Assembly: GCF_000283155.1 (NCBI RefSeq)
Contig: NW_004454181.1
Coordinates: forward strand, 18,461,673-18,525,672
Reading direction: 5' to 3'
Source: Ceratotherium simum simum
Taxonomy: Eukaryota; Chordata; Mammalia; Perissodactyla; Rhinocerotidae
Length of the DNA stretch: 64,000 bases
In this document: positions 44,610 through 56,449 of the stretch, one piece after another
How the letters are laid out: every line of letters starts with the position of its first letter
Position numbering within the stretch: the stretch's first letter is position 1
Program-made: the position numbers and the translations under genes
Notes under the pieces: model-generated
The model's input: only the letters and a program-made list of their open reading frames with translations
Told to the model about the DNA's origin: nothing
Databases searched by the model: none

Positions 44610-46577
44610 CCAATCAGACATCCATAGCAAAAAAACAGACTTTGACATAAACCTCAGACCTTATATAAAAGTTAAATCAAAATGGATCATAGACTTAAAT
44701 GTAAAATGTAAAACTACAAAACTTTTAGAAAAAAGAAAAAGAGTGAAAATTCAATATCCAGGGCTAGGCAAAGAGTTCTTAGACTTGACACCAAAAAGCA
44801 TGATTCATAAAAGGAAAAACTGATACACTGGATCTTATCAAAATATAAAACTTTTGCTCTGTGAAAGCCCACGTGAAGATGAAAAGACAAGCTACACAAT
44901 GGAAGAAAATTCTTGCAGACCACATATTTGATAAAGGACTAGTATTTAGAATATACAAAGAACACTCAAATTCAGTAATAAAAAAAACAAGCAATCCAAT
45001 TAGAATATGGGTAAAACACATGAAGGAAAAGCTCATCAAAGAGGATAGATAGATGGTGAATAAGTACATTTTCATGTTCAACACTATTAACTATCAGGAA
45101 ATGCAAATTAAAACCACAATGAGACATCACTACACACCCATGAGGACGGCTAAAATAAAAACTAGTGACGACACCAGATGCTGGTGAGGCTGCAGAGAAC
45201 ATGGATCACTCACATCTTACTGGTGGGAACGTAAATGGTCTAGCCACCGTGGAAAACAGTTCAGCAGTTTCTTTAAAAACTATTATGCCACCACCATGCC
45301 ACCCAGCAATAGCACTCCTAGGCATTTATCCCAGAGAAATAAAAATGTATGTTTACACAAAAGCCAGTATACAAATGCTCATAGCAACATTATTTGTGAT
45401 AGCCCCAAACTGGAATCCACCCAGATGTCTTGCAATGGGTGAACGGTCAAACAAACTGAAGTACATGTGTATCATGGGATACAGACTACTTACTAACATA
45501 AAGGAACAAACTATTGATGCATGCATCAAACCGGGTGTATCTCCAGGGAATTTAGGGGAAAAAAGTCAATTCCAAAAGATGGCATACTGTATGATTCTAT
45601 TTATATAACATCTTTGAAATGACAAAATTTTAGAAATGGAGGGCAGATGAGTGGTTGCAGGGGTTAGAGATGAAGAGGAGAGAGGGGAGGGAGGTTGGTG
45701 TGGTTACAAAAAGGCAGCACAAGGGATCCTTTTGGTGATGGAATGTTCTGTATCTTGATTGGAGTGTGGAGACAAGAACCTATCCAGGTAATAAATTGTG
45801 TAGAATTCATACACTCACACACACAAATAAGTACAATTAAAATGGGAAATCTAAATAAGATGAGTGGATTGTGTCAATGTTAGTGTCCTGGTTGTGATAT
45901 TATATTACAGTTTGGGGTTTTTCTTTTTTTAAATTGTGGTATAAAATACACATAACATAAAGTTTACCATCTTAACAATTTTTAAGCGTACAGTTCATTA
46001 GTGTTCAGCACATTCATTCACATTGTTGTGCAACCAAACTCCAGAACTCTTTTCATCTTGCTGAACTGAAACCCTATACATATTAAACAATAAGTCCCCA
46101 TTCCTCCTTCCCCCCAGCCCCTGGCCACCACCATTCTACTTCCTGTCTCTCGGAATTTGACTATGTAAGTATCCTGTATATTGTAAGCGGAATCATACAG
46201 TATTTGTCTTTTCGTGACTGGCTTATTTCACTTAGCGTAATGTCCTCAAGGTTTATCCGTATTGTAGCATGTCAGAATGTCCCTCCTTTTTAAGGCTGAG
46301 TAATATTCTATTGTATGTATAGACCACATTTTATTTATCCATTCATCCACTGATAAACATCTGGGTTGCCTCCACCTTTTGCCTATTGTGAATAACACTG
46401 CTATGAACATGGGTGTACAAATATCTCTTCAAGACCCTGTTTTCAACTCTTTGGGGTGTATACCTATACCATGGTTTTGTAACATGCTACCATTGAAGTG
46501 TACTAGGGATCTTTCTGTATTATTTCTTGCAACTGCATGTAAATCTACAATTATCTCAATAAAAATTTCAATTAAAA
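44610..46577 (+). mobile_element. 5'-truncated L1 (ORF2 end + 3'UTR), itself split
   Basis: TTCTTGCAGACCACATATTT, CACAATGAGACATCACTACA, GGATCTTATCAAAATATAAA, GTGTCCTGGTTGTGATATTA; resumes at GTAACATGCTACCATTGAAG and ends TCAATAAAAATTTCAATT plus A run. Target repeat AAATCAAGCAAAT at 44597-44609 and 46578-46590. Confidence 0.92.
45910..46470 (-). mobile_element. L1 3' region nested in L1
   Basis: TTGTGGTATAAAATACACAT, CGTGACTGGCTTATTTCACT, TTGGGGTGTATACCTA. It interrupts the 3'UTR of the sense L1. Confidence 0.9.
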
Positions 46578-46590
46578 AAATCAAGCAAAT

Positions 46591-46960
46591 TGCTCTCATC
46601 ATGTTAGCCCCTGCTCTGCAGTCTTGAAACATCTTTGCACTTAGATGAGAACCCAAGACTGTGAGAAGTAATGAACTTGCCTGAGGACACACATTAGTAA
46701 GTGTTTGATCCCAAAACCACGTTCCTTTCACTCCCAGCCCAGTGAGGCCTTCTATCCTGGCTGCTAACCCACCTGAGGACAGCTCTGCCTCCCTGGCTCG
46801 AATTCCATGCTGTTAGCCCTTGTTTCGTTTGTTTATATTTTCTTTTTTCAAGTAACTTCTGGAAGATCTTTGATTTCCCCAAAGAGCTTGGCACAGGGCC
46901 TTGTTACGGTGACAAGTCTGGAAAGCTTTGGGCTGGTTGCCAGAGTTGCCAGATGGCTGC
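46591..46960. other. Unassigned sequence
   Basis: Nothing recognised; a short MIR-like phrase near 46665-46700 (GTAATGAACTTGCCTGAGGA). Confidence 0.5.
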
Positions 46961-46964
46961 GTGA

Positions 46965-47370
46965 GCCAGCCCTGCCTGCCCTTGAACCTCACTTCACACC
47001 TCCCTCTCACTCCGTGCAGCCACACCTGCCTTCCCCCAATCCCTCCTGCCAAACGCCTTCCCTCTGCAGGGCCTTTGAATGTGCTGATCTCACTGGCAGG
47101 AAAAATTTTTCCCTCTTGTTTTAACTCCTACTCATCCTTCAGACACCACTTTAAATGTCATTTCCTTGACCAGGCATGTTATATGCCTGTACTTTTCCTC
47201 TACGGCACTTTCGTTTATGGCACTGTTCATGATTACTTGTTTATTGACGCTCTTCCTCACTAGACGGTAGGCTCCCTAAGGCCATGGCCTGTGTCTCTAT
47301 GCTGACCACGGTATCCTCAGTGCCTAGTCTAGTGCCTGCCACGTAGGAGGGCCTCAATACATATTTGGTG
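46965..47370 (+). mobile_element. L2 3' end
   Basis: CATCCTTCAGACACCACTTT, GGTAGGCTCCCTAAGGCCAT, GTCTAGTGCCTGCCACGTAG. Confidence 0.85.
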
Positions 47371-47935
47371 ATGGAAATAATGCGTGGGAAGGGAAGTGCT
47401 TGGACTAGGAGATCTGAAGTTGTGGAACACATTGTGGGAAAGAAGAACCTGAGAACTGGAATGGAAAGAAGGCTTACTTTTCACTCTACTCTTCTGAGTG
47501 GTCTGAATTGTTCATTATGTGCATGTGTTCATTGGAAAAATGTTTTAATCAGAAAAAAAGAAAAGAAGAGAAGATCAGGAGGCCCACCTGTAAGGAGGAG
47601 ACACTTGAATCTAGATCTTTACCCAGACGCTGTCACGTACCCATTCCCCCCTTCTCAGTGGTGCTTGGGAGAGTGACTTCAGAAGTAAGTGGTCCATTGT
47701 CCGGGCAGATGAGGTTCCGCCAGTAGCTTGCATTGCCAAGCAGGAAGTTTACTCAACCAAACAAAGACTCATGGGGAGAGACTTTCGATTCTAATTTTTC
47801 CTTGTGCTTAAACATGCCACAACAGCCTGCCCCTACCAAGACACTGTCCTTCCTAGCTTGTCATGGGTCCTAGTCGATACTCAGGTCATCAGGAGTCCCA
47901 AATCATTCAGTCTCTTTAAAAATACCGACATTTAT
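47371..47935. other. Unique sequence
   Basis: Nothing recognised. Confidence 0.5.
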
Positions 47936-47937
47936 CT

Positions 47938-48318
47938 AGAAAGAAAGGAAGAGAAGGAGGGAGGGAGGGAAGGAAGGAGGGAAGGAGGGAGGGAGGGAGG
48001 GAAGGAAGGAAGGAGGGAAAGAAGGAAGGAGGGAAGGAAGGAAGGAAGCAAGGAAGGAAGGAGGGAACGAGGGAAGGAAGGAAGGAAGCAAGGAAGGAAG
48101 GAGGGAAGGAGGGAAGGAAGGAGGGAAGGAAGGAAGGAGGGAAGGAGGGAAGGAAGGAGGGAAGGAAGGCGGGAAGGAAGGAAGGAAGGAAGGAGGGAGG
48201 GAAGGAAGGAAGGAAGGAGGGAAGGAGGGAAGGAAGGAGGGAAGGAAGGTGGGAAGGAGGGAAGGAAGGAGGGAAGGAAGGAGGGAAGGAAGGAGGGAAG
48301 GAAGGAAGGAAGGAAAAA
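47938..48318. repeat. (GGAA/GGGA)n purine array
   Basis: About 380 bases of AAGG, GAGG and GGGA tetranucleotides, no pyrimidine except isolated C/T (GCAAGG, GGCGGG, GGTGGG). Gives spurious Lys/Glu/Gly/Arg frames on + and Pro/Ser/Leu/Phe frames on -. Confidence 0.97.
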
Positions 48319-48715
48319 GAAGACTCCCCTTTTGTCCTCCTTTTGTGCCTGTGAGTTGCTGTCTGAGGAGAGGGCTGGCAGGCCTTGCCCCCATTCTCAG
48401 GACAAATTTTTTCCCATTCATTCTGTCCTTTTGAGCTTCCCCATGTGGCCACCTGTCCAAGGCCCTGCTCTGGCCACCTCAGGGAATTCAGGGCCAGGCC
48501 TAACAAGTCTGTATCCTATCTACCTTGGAAAAAGGGAAAGGACCTGATGAGAGATGAGCTAGAATAGCAGAGGAAGTGTTCAGTGAGGGAGCAGGCAGAG
48601 GTGAGCAGAGGCCACAGCTGCCTTTATATCTCAGCTGGAGAATGTTTGCTGGAAAATGCTAGAGCCTTATTAGAATAATCTTTAGATTGAGATGACAGAA
48701 AGACATTGATTAAAG
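48319..48715. other. Unique sequence
   Basis: Nothing recognised. Confidence 0.5.
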
Positions 48716-49130
48716 AAAGGAAACAAATGTGTTGTACACCTGCTGCCAGGTATCATGCATCATGGTAGGTCGTTTCATGTACATTGTCATCTAATCTTCA
48801 CAATATTCTAGAGGATAGGAATTATTTTTTATTTTTTATTTTTTTATATTTATTTTTCCCCCAAAGCCCCAGTAGATAGTTGTATGTCACAGCTGCACAT
48901 CCTTCTAGTTGCTGTATGTGGGACCCGGCCTCAGCATGGCCGGAGAAGCGGTGCATCGGTGCGCACCCAGGATCCGAACCCGGGCCGCCAGCAGCGGAGC
49001 GCGTGCACTTAACCGCTAAGCCATGGGGCCGGCCCGAGGGTAGCAATTATTAACTCACATGGCAGATGGAAGAACTGGGGCCCAGAGAGTAAGTGATGGA
49101 GCCGGGATGTAATCTCAAGGCTGCCCCCAA
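48716..49130 (-). mobile_element. MIR SINE split by ERE
   Basis: CATGTACATTGTCATCTAAT, TTCACAATATTCTAGAGGAT; after ERE, GGAAGAACTGGGGCCCAGAG. Confidence 0.85.
48827..49035 (-). mobile_element. ERE SINE, A-type, inside MIR
   Basis: Target repeats GAGGATAGGAATTATT and GAGGGTAGCAATTATT. T/A-rich tail (TTTTTTATTTTTTATT). Confidence 0.94.
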
Positions 49131-49324
49131 AGCTGGTTCTTTCGCTGGGTACCCTGCGTCTCTCTGAGGGCTGATGGCCACGTTGCCTGGATACTCTGAT
49201 CAGCCCTGCCCGTCAAGCATTAGCTCTAGTCTCCAGCAGGTGAGCTGCAGGTGTGGCTGCTCCACAGGCCATTAATTAAATCACCAATCAATCAAACACC
49301 ATAATATGAATTAATCGAGAGTTT

Positions 49325-49545
49325 CAACTTTGGAGTTCAACTGCCTGGGTTTGAATCTGGGCTTTGCCATTGACTGGCTTGGGGTATTTGAGCCTTTTAG
49401 ACACTTAGGTGACAACTTCTATGCCTCAATTTGTTCATCTGTGAAATGGGGATTAGGTTGTTGCAATGACTAAGTAAGTTAGTACATGTGAAGTGCTCAG
49501 CACAGACCCTGGCACATAGTTGGAGGTCCATAAAGGTTAGCTATT
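49325..49545 (+). mobile_element. MIR SINE, full-length-like
   Basis: CTGCCTGGGTTTGAATCTGG, CATCTGTGAAATGGGGATTA, GCACAGACCCTGGCACATAG. Confidence 0.92.
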
Positions 49546-49547
49546 AT

Positions 49548-49760
49548 CTATTGAGTGCCTACTACATGCCAGGCCAGGGGCTAGGGTTTGGAGACGAGCA
49601 AAACAATGCCTGGTCCTTGCTCTCTTTGGTCTCGTGCAGAGGGAAAAAGCAAGTAAATAATCACATGAATAAACAGGAAAAGCTGTGTGTGGGGGTACAT
49701 AGGTCCTATGACTCGGTAGGAAGTGGTGATCTGAAAGATGGATGAGTAAATGCTAAACAG
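49548..49760 (-). mobile_element. L2 remnant
   Basis: ATTGAGTGCCTACTACATGC, GGAGACGAGCAAAACAATGC. Confidence 0.8.
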
Positions 49761-50179
49761 GCAAGAAGGAGGGTGCAGGGCTCCAGGCTGGGGAAAGCCA
49801 TGTTCCCTGGGCTCGGAAGATAGTAGATCATCTGAGTTTTTGAGACCCTTTCTGTTAGCATCCTCTGAGCCTGTGTGCTGGTTTCCATTACTTCAAGGAC
49901 AAAGTCACATCTTGAAAGCTGATCATTGGACCAAAGCCTTTGCAAAGACCATCAGTCTCTCTACCAAACAAAGATTCTTCGCGGGCAGTACTTAAAAGGG
50001 TGAGTTTTGGGTTAAGATTGAACTGGGCCTAGGTCTTCAATTTTTGGTGGGTTTCAGGTCACCTGTTGAGACTTTTCAACACAGCCAAGGGCCACACCCC
50101 AGGAAGTCCTGAGTTGGTGACTTTAGGTGGGGTCTGGTAATCTCCATTTTCTCATGCTTAGACAGGGATGAAACCCATG

Positions 50180-50375
50180 GAGTTCTCACTTTGAATCCTG
50201 GCTCACCAACCGTCTGGGTGACTTTGTACAAGTTATTTAACCTCTCTGAGACTCAGTTTCTCCAATGAGAATAATAATATTTACTCATAGGGCTATCATG
50301 AAGATGAAATGATATTAATACACGAGTCCTTGGCATGTAGTAAACATTCCAAATATGGTAGTCATTTTTATTAGC
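50180..50375 (+). mobile_element. MIR SINE
   Basis: GTTATTTAACCTCTCTGAGA, ACTCATAGGGCTATCATGAA, GGCATGTAGTAAACATTCCA. Confidence 0.9.
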
Positions 50376-50604
50376 ATTTTTGGCTAACAATGGAATATTC
50401 TTTTGGTAAGGTTGGCAATGGGAATGATTTATTATGGGAATCCTGGCCCATTGCAGGCTGCCAATGGTTCTTAGACCAGCTGCCAGGTAGATCAAAGATG
50501 TTTTCAAATTAAGTTCTTGTCCTTCCCTTCTCAGTCTCTCTTCTTTGAACTACTGATTTTAAGGGAACATAACAGCATTTCAGCCTTAGGGGAATGTCAG
50601 TGTA

Positions 50605-50825
50605 AGAATGAATTCATTCCTTCTACAAATCTTTATTGAGGCCTCCTGACTGCCAGAGACTGTTCTAGGTGCAGGGGTAGGGGATGGGGAGGTGCACAGA
50701 TGGGACAACAATTAAGTAACTAAGTATATAAGTAAATAAGACCTATCATTTCATACAGTGATCAGTGATGAAAAGAAAATGAAAGGTAAAGGGGTGGAAA
50801 GGAGAGGAGGAGGTGCAGAGTCTGG
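50605..50825 (-). mobile_element. L2 remnant
   Basis: AATTCATTCCTTCTACAAAT, CAGAGACTGTTCTAGGTGCA, ATGAAAAGAAAATGAAAGG. Confidence 0.8.
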
Positions 50826-50939
50826 ATACATTATCATACTCCCTTCAAACTAGTCACTTTGAGTTGTTTTACACTTACATGTTGGTATTATTCATTATAC
50901 CAGATTTTCCTTCCCTGGGAATAGCTTTCAGAGACCAGA

Positions 50940-51440
50940 GCACATACTTTTGACTATTCTTTATAGTGGCCAATATTTATCCACTAAGAGAAAAATGTCC
51001 TTATGGAAAATTTTAATCATGCAAAAAACTAGAAAGAAGAAAAATTGCAATGGCTCCTATTGCTAACATTCAAACGTGACCATTATTAATAGTTTAGAGT
51101 ATTTATTTCCAGGATTTTTTATGCATTTAAACATTGTTGTAATGCTTTCTTTCCTTTTAGACTTATGTCATAAACATTGTTCATGTTAATGCAAATCTTT
51201 ATGAATACATCGTTTAAAGTTGCATAATATACCAGAGTGGCCATATAAGTTATTCATCAATCCTTATTGGTGAAATTTAGATTGTTCCTTTTTGCCCCGT
51301 TTAATAAAGTATGTAGTGATAAACTTCTTTATATATAAAGTTTTTAATAATTACTTCCTTAGAAATCAAATTGAAAAATTAAAGTCCTTGTATATATTAT
51401 CAAATTGCTTTTCAAAAAGGAAATAAATTGTAGAGGCTTG
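50940..51440 (-). mobile_element. Ancient L1-type remnant
   Basis: CATTATTAATAGTTTAGAGT, AAAGTTGCATAATATACCAG, TTTAGATTGTTCCTTTTTGC. Confidence 0.7.
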
Positions 51441-51604
51441 AGTACCTCAAAGAATGCTCATCTCACCTCACTTGGACTCATATTTGGTATTATGGTTTTT
51501 TAAATCTCTACAAGTTTGCTGGGGAAGGCACGGTCTCATTTTTGTTTTAGCTGGAATTCTGGCCCCATCACTTAGCAGCTATGATGTGACCCTGCGCAAG
51601 CTAG

Positions 51605-51830
51605 TTCACAGTTTTAAGCTTTGGAGTCTGACAGATTAGGCTTGGGGTCTTGACTCAGCCATTACCAGCTGTGTGACCTTGGTTAGGTCACTTCACTTCT
51701 CTTAGCCTCAGTTTTCTCATGTGTATGATGAATAAGACCCACCTTGTAGGTTGCTATGAGGACTGAATGATACTATGTTTGCAAAGCACCTAGCAAGTGA
51801 CAGTCATTAGAGTCGCAAAGCCCAATATGA
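51605..51830 (+). mobile_element. MIR SINE, well preserved
   Basis: CCAGCTGTGTGACCTTGGTT, AGCCTCAGTTTTCTCATGTG, TTTGCAAAGCACCTAGCAAG. Confidence 0.92.
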
Positions 51831-52565
51831 CTAAAAGACATGATTATTGTGGCCTCTCCTTATACTTGTGGCTTTAAGATGCCAGCCTCCCTAATCCCCC
51901 ATTGTGCAAATCTTCAACTTCAGGACTGGAATTTGGAGTTGGAGAAGGTCAAAGCTGAGCACGTCTCCCCTCAGCTTTAGAAGTCAGGCGTGAGGGCTGA
52001 GCTCTGAAAGCGCCAAGCTGGGAGCTGGACAAGTCAGAAATCACTGTGACTTGGGCATGGGAAACTCAATTCTAAGTCCCCTGTCAGGTGGAAAAGGGCT
52101 GACGTGGAGCAGTAACCCCCTGGCAGCCTCTGGTCTCCCGGGGCCACGGGCACTGCCCGGAAGCATGCAGATGCAGCTGTGGGTGAGGAGGGGGCAGCAG
52201 CCCACCTACCGCCTGGCATCACTGGACGGGGGGCACAGGGCCTTTCTGGTGGGCTTGGTTTGGTAACCAGAGCTTCCTGACATTTCCCAGCAGGAGGGAA
52301 AATGAGGAGGGCTGGTTAGATAGAAATCCCTCTTCCATATCCACGCAGGATGAAGGCAGATGTGTTCACTTCCTTTTAAGCACGTGTGTCACTTCAACTG
52401 TAATTACCTTTTCCAAAATTCAAGAACAGACTAGGGTGGGGTGGGGAGGGAAAGGATATGAATCTATAATAGGATTCTAAAAGAGAAAAAAACCTCATCA
52501 AATGCAACTGCAATCATTTCCTGGGACAATTATGGGGAGGCAGAACTGATGGAGAACAGATCGTA
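51831..52565. other. Unique sequence
   Basis: No gene; GGGGTGGGGTGGGGAGGG at 52435-52452 is a potential G-quadruplex. Confidence 0.5.
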
Positions 52566-52569
52566 GAGT

Positions 52570-52705
52570 TTACCAGATGGGGTTCAGATCCTACAGCCCC
52601 ACTTATTAGGCATGTGGCTCTCAGAGCTTCAGTCTCCTCATCTGTTAAATGGGGATAATAATAGTACTGACATCATAGGTTTTACAGAACCCAATAAGAT
52701 AAAGC
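52570..52705 (+). mobile_element. MIR SINE
   Basis: CTTCAGTCTCCTCATCTGTT, ATAATAATAGTACTGACATC. Confidence 0.85.
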
Positions 52706-52710
52706 ATCTA

Positions 52711-52900
52711 GGGCCGGCCCCATGGCTTAGCGGTTAAGTGCCCGTGCTCCGCTGCTGGCGGCCCGGGTTCGGATCCCAGGCGCGCACCAACGCACCGCTT
52801 ATCCGGCTATGCTGAGGCCGTATCCCACATACAGCAACTAGAAGGATGTGCATCTATGACACACAACTATCTACTGGGGCTTTGGGGGGGGGGGGGGGAA
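52711..52900 (+). mobile_element. ERE SINE with poly(G) in place of poly(A)
   Basis: Exact target repeat GATAAAGCATCTA. After CTGGGGCTTT come 15 consecutive G (52884-52898) and only AA, whereas sister copies have about five G then A-rich tail. Confidence 0.93.
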
Positions 52901-53224
52901 GATAAAGCATCTATTAGTGCAGTGTCTGCAAATAGGCTGTTAAGAAATGCCAGCTGCTTTTATGAAGGGAGATAGCTGTAAAGCAATGTATTGTTTTACA
53001 TAGTTGAAATGTTCAATTTTGTTGGTATTAAAAAGTCTTTTATGAAATGATGATATTACATAATAATAGTGGGTTCTGGCAACCCTTCCTAGCAAAATGA
53101 AGGGTTGGCAGCCCTAAGCTTGTCCTCCAGGAGTAAAATGCAGATAACAATACCTTCCAGACCATATTGTTGTGAGAATTAAAGGAGAGAAACGTGGGGA
53201 GGTGCCCTACAGAGGTTGGCTGAG

Positions 53225-53570
53225 CTGGAATAGATTTTTCTATACCAGCTCTGTCTTGTAAAAATATAATGTGAACCACATACGTAACTGAAAAATTCCT
53301 GGTAGCCATATTAAAAACATCAAAAGAAATGGGTGAAATTAATTCTAATAATGTATTTTATTTCAATTATCATTCCAACATGTAATCAGTATAAAAATTG
53401 TCAATGAGATATTTTATAATATTTTCTCCCACTGAGGTTTAATGATCTGGTATGCATTTTATACTTATAGCACATCTCAATTTGGACCAGGTACATTTCG
53501 TGTGTTCAATAACTCCGAGTCTGGCAGCCACCGTGTTGGGGGGAAGAACAGAACAGCTCTGGGGGGGTAT
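53225..53570. mobile_element. hAT-type remnant
   Basis: GTGAAATTAATTCTAATAAT, TTCCAACATGTAATCAGTAT, GCACATCTCAATTTGGACCA: a common AT-rich hAT family sharing ends with MER33-type elements. Confidence 0.65.
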
Positions 53571-53834
53571 CGGCAGCAAAGCTATAGAGAGACACCGATT
53601 TCAACTCTTCCCTTCCCTTGTCTGAATCTCTTAAAAATGCAAAATCAAGCTATGAAAAGAATCTTTCAAATTCACTTTCTTCTCTTTGGAATGTCTTTTT
53701 TTCAAGTGCTCAGTTCCTGGGCTGACAAAGGAAGGCATTGGGCCGTGGGTAAGCCTGGAAGTGGCATGCAGATTTTCTCTTTTTGTCTATGACCAGCAGA
53801 TCTAGCAGGAGAGTACATACTTTCTCATTTTGGA

Positions 53835-54065
53835 ATAATAGAAACCACTTATTAAGTGTCAGGCATAGTGCTAAGTGATTTACATGCATTACTTTAATCC
53901 TCACAATGACCCTATGAAGTAGGTTCTATTATTATTCTGTTTTTACAGATGGAGAAATAGAGGCTCAGAGAAGTTAAGTAACTTGCCCAAAGTCACACAG
54001 CAGGGAAATGGCAGGACTCGTTCTCACTCAATCTGAAGTCAGTGTCTATACTAATGAGCTGTTAT
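53835..54065 (-). mobile_element. MIR SINE, well preserved
   Basis: TCCTCACAATGACCCTATGA, TTACAGATGGAGAAATAGAG, CAAAGTCACACAGCAGGGAA. Confidence 0.93.
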
Positions 54066-54084
54066 GCCATTCTTTATCATTAGT

Positions 54085-54250
54085 AAATTGCAGAGTTAGG
54101 ATTCAAATTAACCTCTGACTTCAAGTTGATCCATTCAACCACTCTCTGAAGCCCCAGTTTTCTCAATTTAAAAGAGAATAATAGTGGTCACTTTGCAGGG
54201 TAATTTTGGGCATTAAACGAGTGAATTTACTTGCAAATCTGTACTGGAAA
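54085..54250 (+). mobile_element. MIR fragment
   Basis: GGATTCAAATTAACCTCTGA, CAGGGTAATTTTGGGCATTA. Confidence 0.65.
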
Positions 54251-54429
54251 TGGAACTGCTTTGTCTCACTGCAGGAGCTCTAGCTCAGGCCTTTCACTAT
54301 GGCTCCAAATCAGATCTATCAAGTTCAGTAACCTTTAGAGACAGTCCCAGGAAGTGTGACCCCAGTGCTTGGCACAACAGGCCTAGAAGTTAGAAAATCT
54401 GGGATGAGACCGTGGGCCCTGCACACCGC

Positions 54430-54545
54430 TGTGTGATGGAGTGCAGTGAGCACTGGGCTAGGAGCCAGGGCACTCTTGTTCCAGTCGGGACGTCCCTCGG
54501 AAAGGCTAAGAAACCTTGGGCAAGTCCCCTCTCTGTAAACCGGGA
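54430..54545 (+). mobile_element. MIR-like fragment
   Basis: AGTGCAGTGAGCACTGGGCT, AACCTTGGGCAAGTCCCCTC. Confidence 0.65.
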
Positions 54546-54546
54546 G

Positions 54547-54579
54547 TACACACACACACCGACACACACACACACACCG
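54547..54579. repeat. (CA)n microsatellite
   Basis: Interrupted by CCG twice. Confidence 0.9.
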
Positions 54580-55390
54580 TTTAAAGGCCCTGCGTCAGCC
54601 ACGTGACTGCGAATGCACGCGGCGCTCTGTTCCCCAGTGGGCGAAAAACGCAGAGGTGGCCTTATTATGAATGAATACCGAGCAAGAACCCCAGGGTTGA
54701 GGCTTCAGAGAGAAGTCACTATGGTGACCACAGCAGAGGGAATGAGTGCGGGCTCCAAGAGCCCTCCAAGGTCTCTTGCCTTTCATTCCAGAACTCTGCC
54801 GGCTCCCCGCACCGCGAGCTCTGCCAAGTTAAGTGCCTCAAGGTCAAGGGAACAAAGAGAGGATGACAACTAAATTGGCTTGTCTGTTTCCTTCTTCGTC
54901 AGCATCCACAGCCCTGGGTGGAGTGGGCTGAGTCTGGAAGGAATTCGGCTTTGGATACAGGAGCCAACTCATACAGAAGAGGGTCGCCTCTGAAGGTCCA
55001 GGGACGGTTGGGGTGGGACAGGGTGGGGCGGGAGCGGCACCACCTCCAAAGCGGCGCCACGAAGACAGCCGAGCCCCAGCCCTCTGCTGCAGGAGTAGAG
55101 CTGAACCATACGAACCGTGAAGAGTCCTTGACACACTCTTCTGGGACTTGCTCCTCGCCTTCACCCAGCAAACACACCAGAGCAAAAAATAATGTGTTGT
55201 GACCCAACGGAGGACAGAAAGGGCTGGCTGGTGGAGCCTCTGGATTCTAGGATGGGGACTCTCTTGTCCCTCCTCCCCATCAGATCCCGGGCAACCCAGT
55301 CAGCCTGCGGCTCTGCACACTCCCTCCACAGATCCCGTGTTTGGAATCCTCCTCTTGCAAGACTGCCAAGGCCCTATTTTATTCACTTAT
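54580..55390. other. Unique sequence with E-box
   Basis: CACGTG at 54600-54605 within TCAGCCACGTGACTG, with scattered CpG at 54614-54630 and 55028-55070. No gene supported; could be a distal regulatory element. Confidence 0.5.
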
Positions 55391-55394
55391 TTAT

Positions 55395-55535
55395 ATATTT
55401 ATTTACTGAAGTAAGAATTGAAACATTTCCCCCCAAGAAATACAGGTTCATTGTAGAAAAATGAAAAAATAAGGATAACTGGATAGGCAGAAAGAAAAGA
55501 AAACCCACAGTGATCCTACCCCCGAGAAATAACTA
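55395..55535 (-). mobile_element. Ancient L1-type fragment
   Basis: ACAGGTTCATTGTAGAAAAA ... GTGATCCTACCCCCGAGAAA. Confidence 0.55.
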
Positions 55536-55539
55536 TTCA

Positions 55540-55645
55540 CTTAGTCATTTGTTTATGAATTCTACAAATATTTTTTGAAGGCCTACTATATGCCAGGCAC
55601 TGGGCTACGTGGGAGAGGTGCGATGATGAATAAGATAGACATCAC
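55540..55645 (-). mobile_element. L2 fragment
   Basis: CTACAAATATTTTTTGAAGG, CTACTATATGCCAGGCACTG. Confidence 0.85.
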
Positions 55646-56024
55646 AAAAAAAAGGGGCTTTTTTCTATGTACACACATTCCTTCCTAAAAAAATCTCCGC
55701 TGTTTTTAAAACAAACAAATACAAATAAAACAGAGAGTAGGAATTTGGTATAAAAATGAACCAAAGCAACTTAGAACTGAATAGTCAGGTCATTTTTATA
55801 TTAGCATATGTAGCAACTATGTAGTCAGAGAAATAACTGGGGATTAACACTGAAATAGCTGCTTGGAAGTGAATAGTCATGAAGTAAACAATAAGACTAA
55901 TGCCTGCCCCAGCTTCTGGCTCCGAATTTACATTGGATGAGCCAAACGACCTCCATGCTCCCGGCCAGGCCTCAGACCTTTGGGAGGGATGATAAGAATA
56001 GTTACTGCTTCGAGACATGGTCCA

Positions 56025-56135
56025 TTTTAACGTAACCTTCACGGCACCTATTTGAGGTAGAGATTATTATTACCATGCCCATATGACAGATGAGGAAACT
56101 GAGACAGAGAGAAACTGTGATGACACAGAAGCAGT
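56025..56135 (-). mobile_element. MIR SINE
   Basis: GAGGTAGAGATTATTATTAC, CAGATGAGGAAACTGAGACA. Confidence 0.88.
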
Positions 56136-56194
56136 CCTATCAAAATGATCTTGGATTTGTGGTTTTTCAAGGATGGCTCTCATATCACATGTAC

Positions 56195-56446
56195 TTTTTT
56201 TTTTTTTTTTTGGTGAGGAAGATTGGCCCTGAGCTAACAACTGTTGCCAATCCTCCTCTTTTTGCTTGAGGAAAATGGTCCCTGAGTTAACATCTGTGCC
56301 AGTCTTCCTCTATTTTGTATGTGGGACTCTGCCACAGCATGGCTTGATGAGTGGTGTGTAGGTCCACACCTGGGATCTGAACCTGTGAACCCTGGGCCAC
56401 AGAAGCGGAGCATGCAAACTTAACTACTACGTCACTGGGCCGGCCC
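56195..56446 (-). mobile_element. ERE SINE, B-type
   Basis: 17-18 T tail. Exact target repeat TCACATGTACTT on both sides. Confidence 0.95.
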
Positions 56447-56449
56447 TCA

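Noticed and set aside
47804..48547. Open frames of 247, 196 and 174 codons
   Set aside because: Wholly due to the GGAA/GGGA array, whose units contain no stop codon in any frame of either strand.
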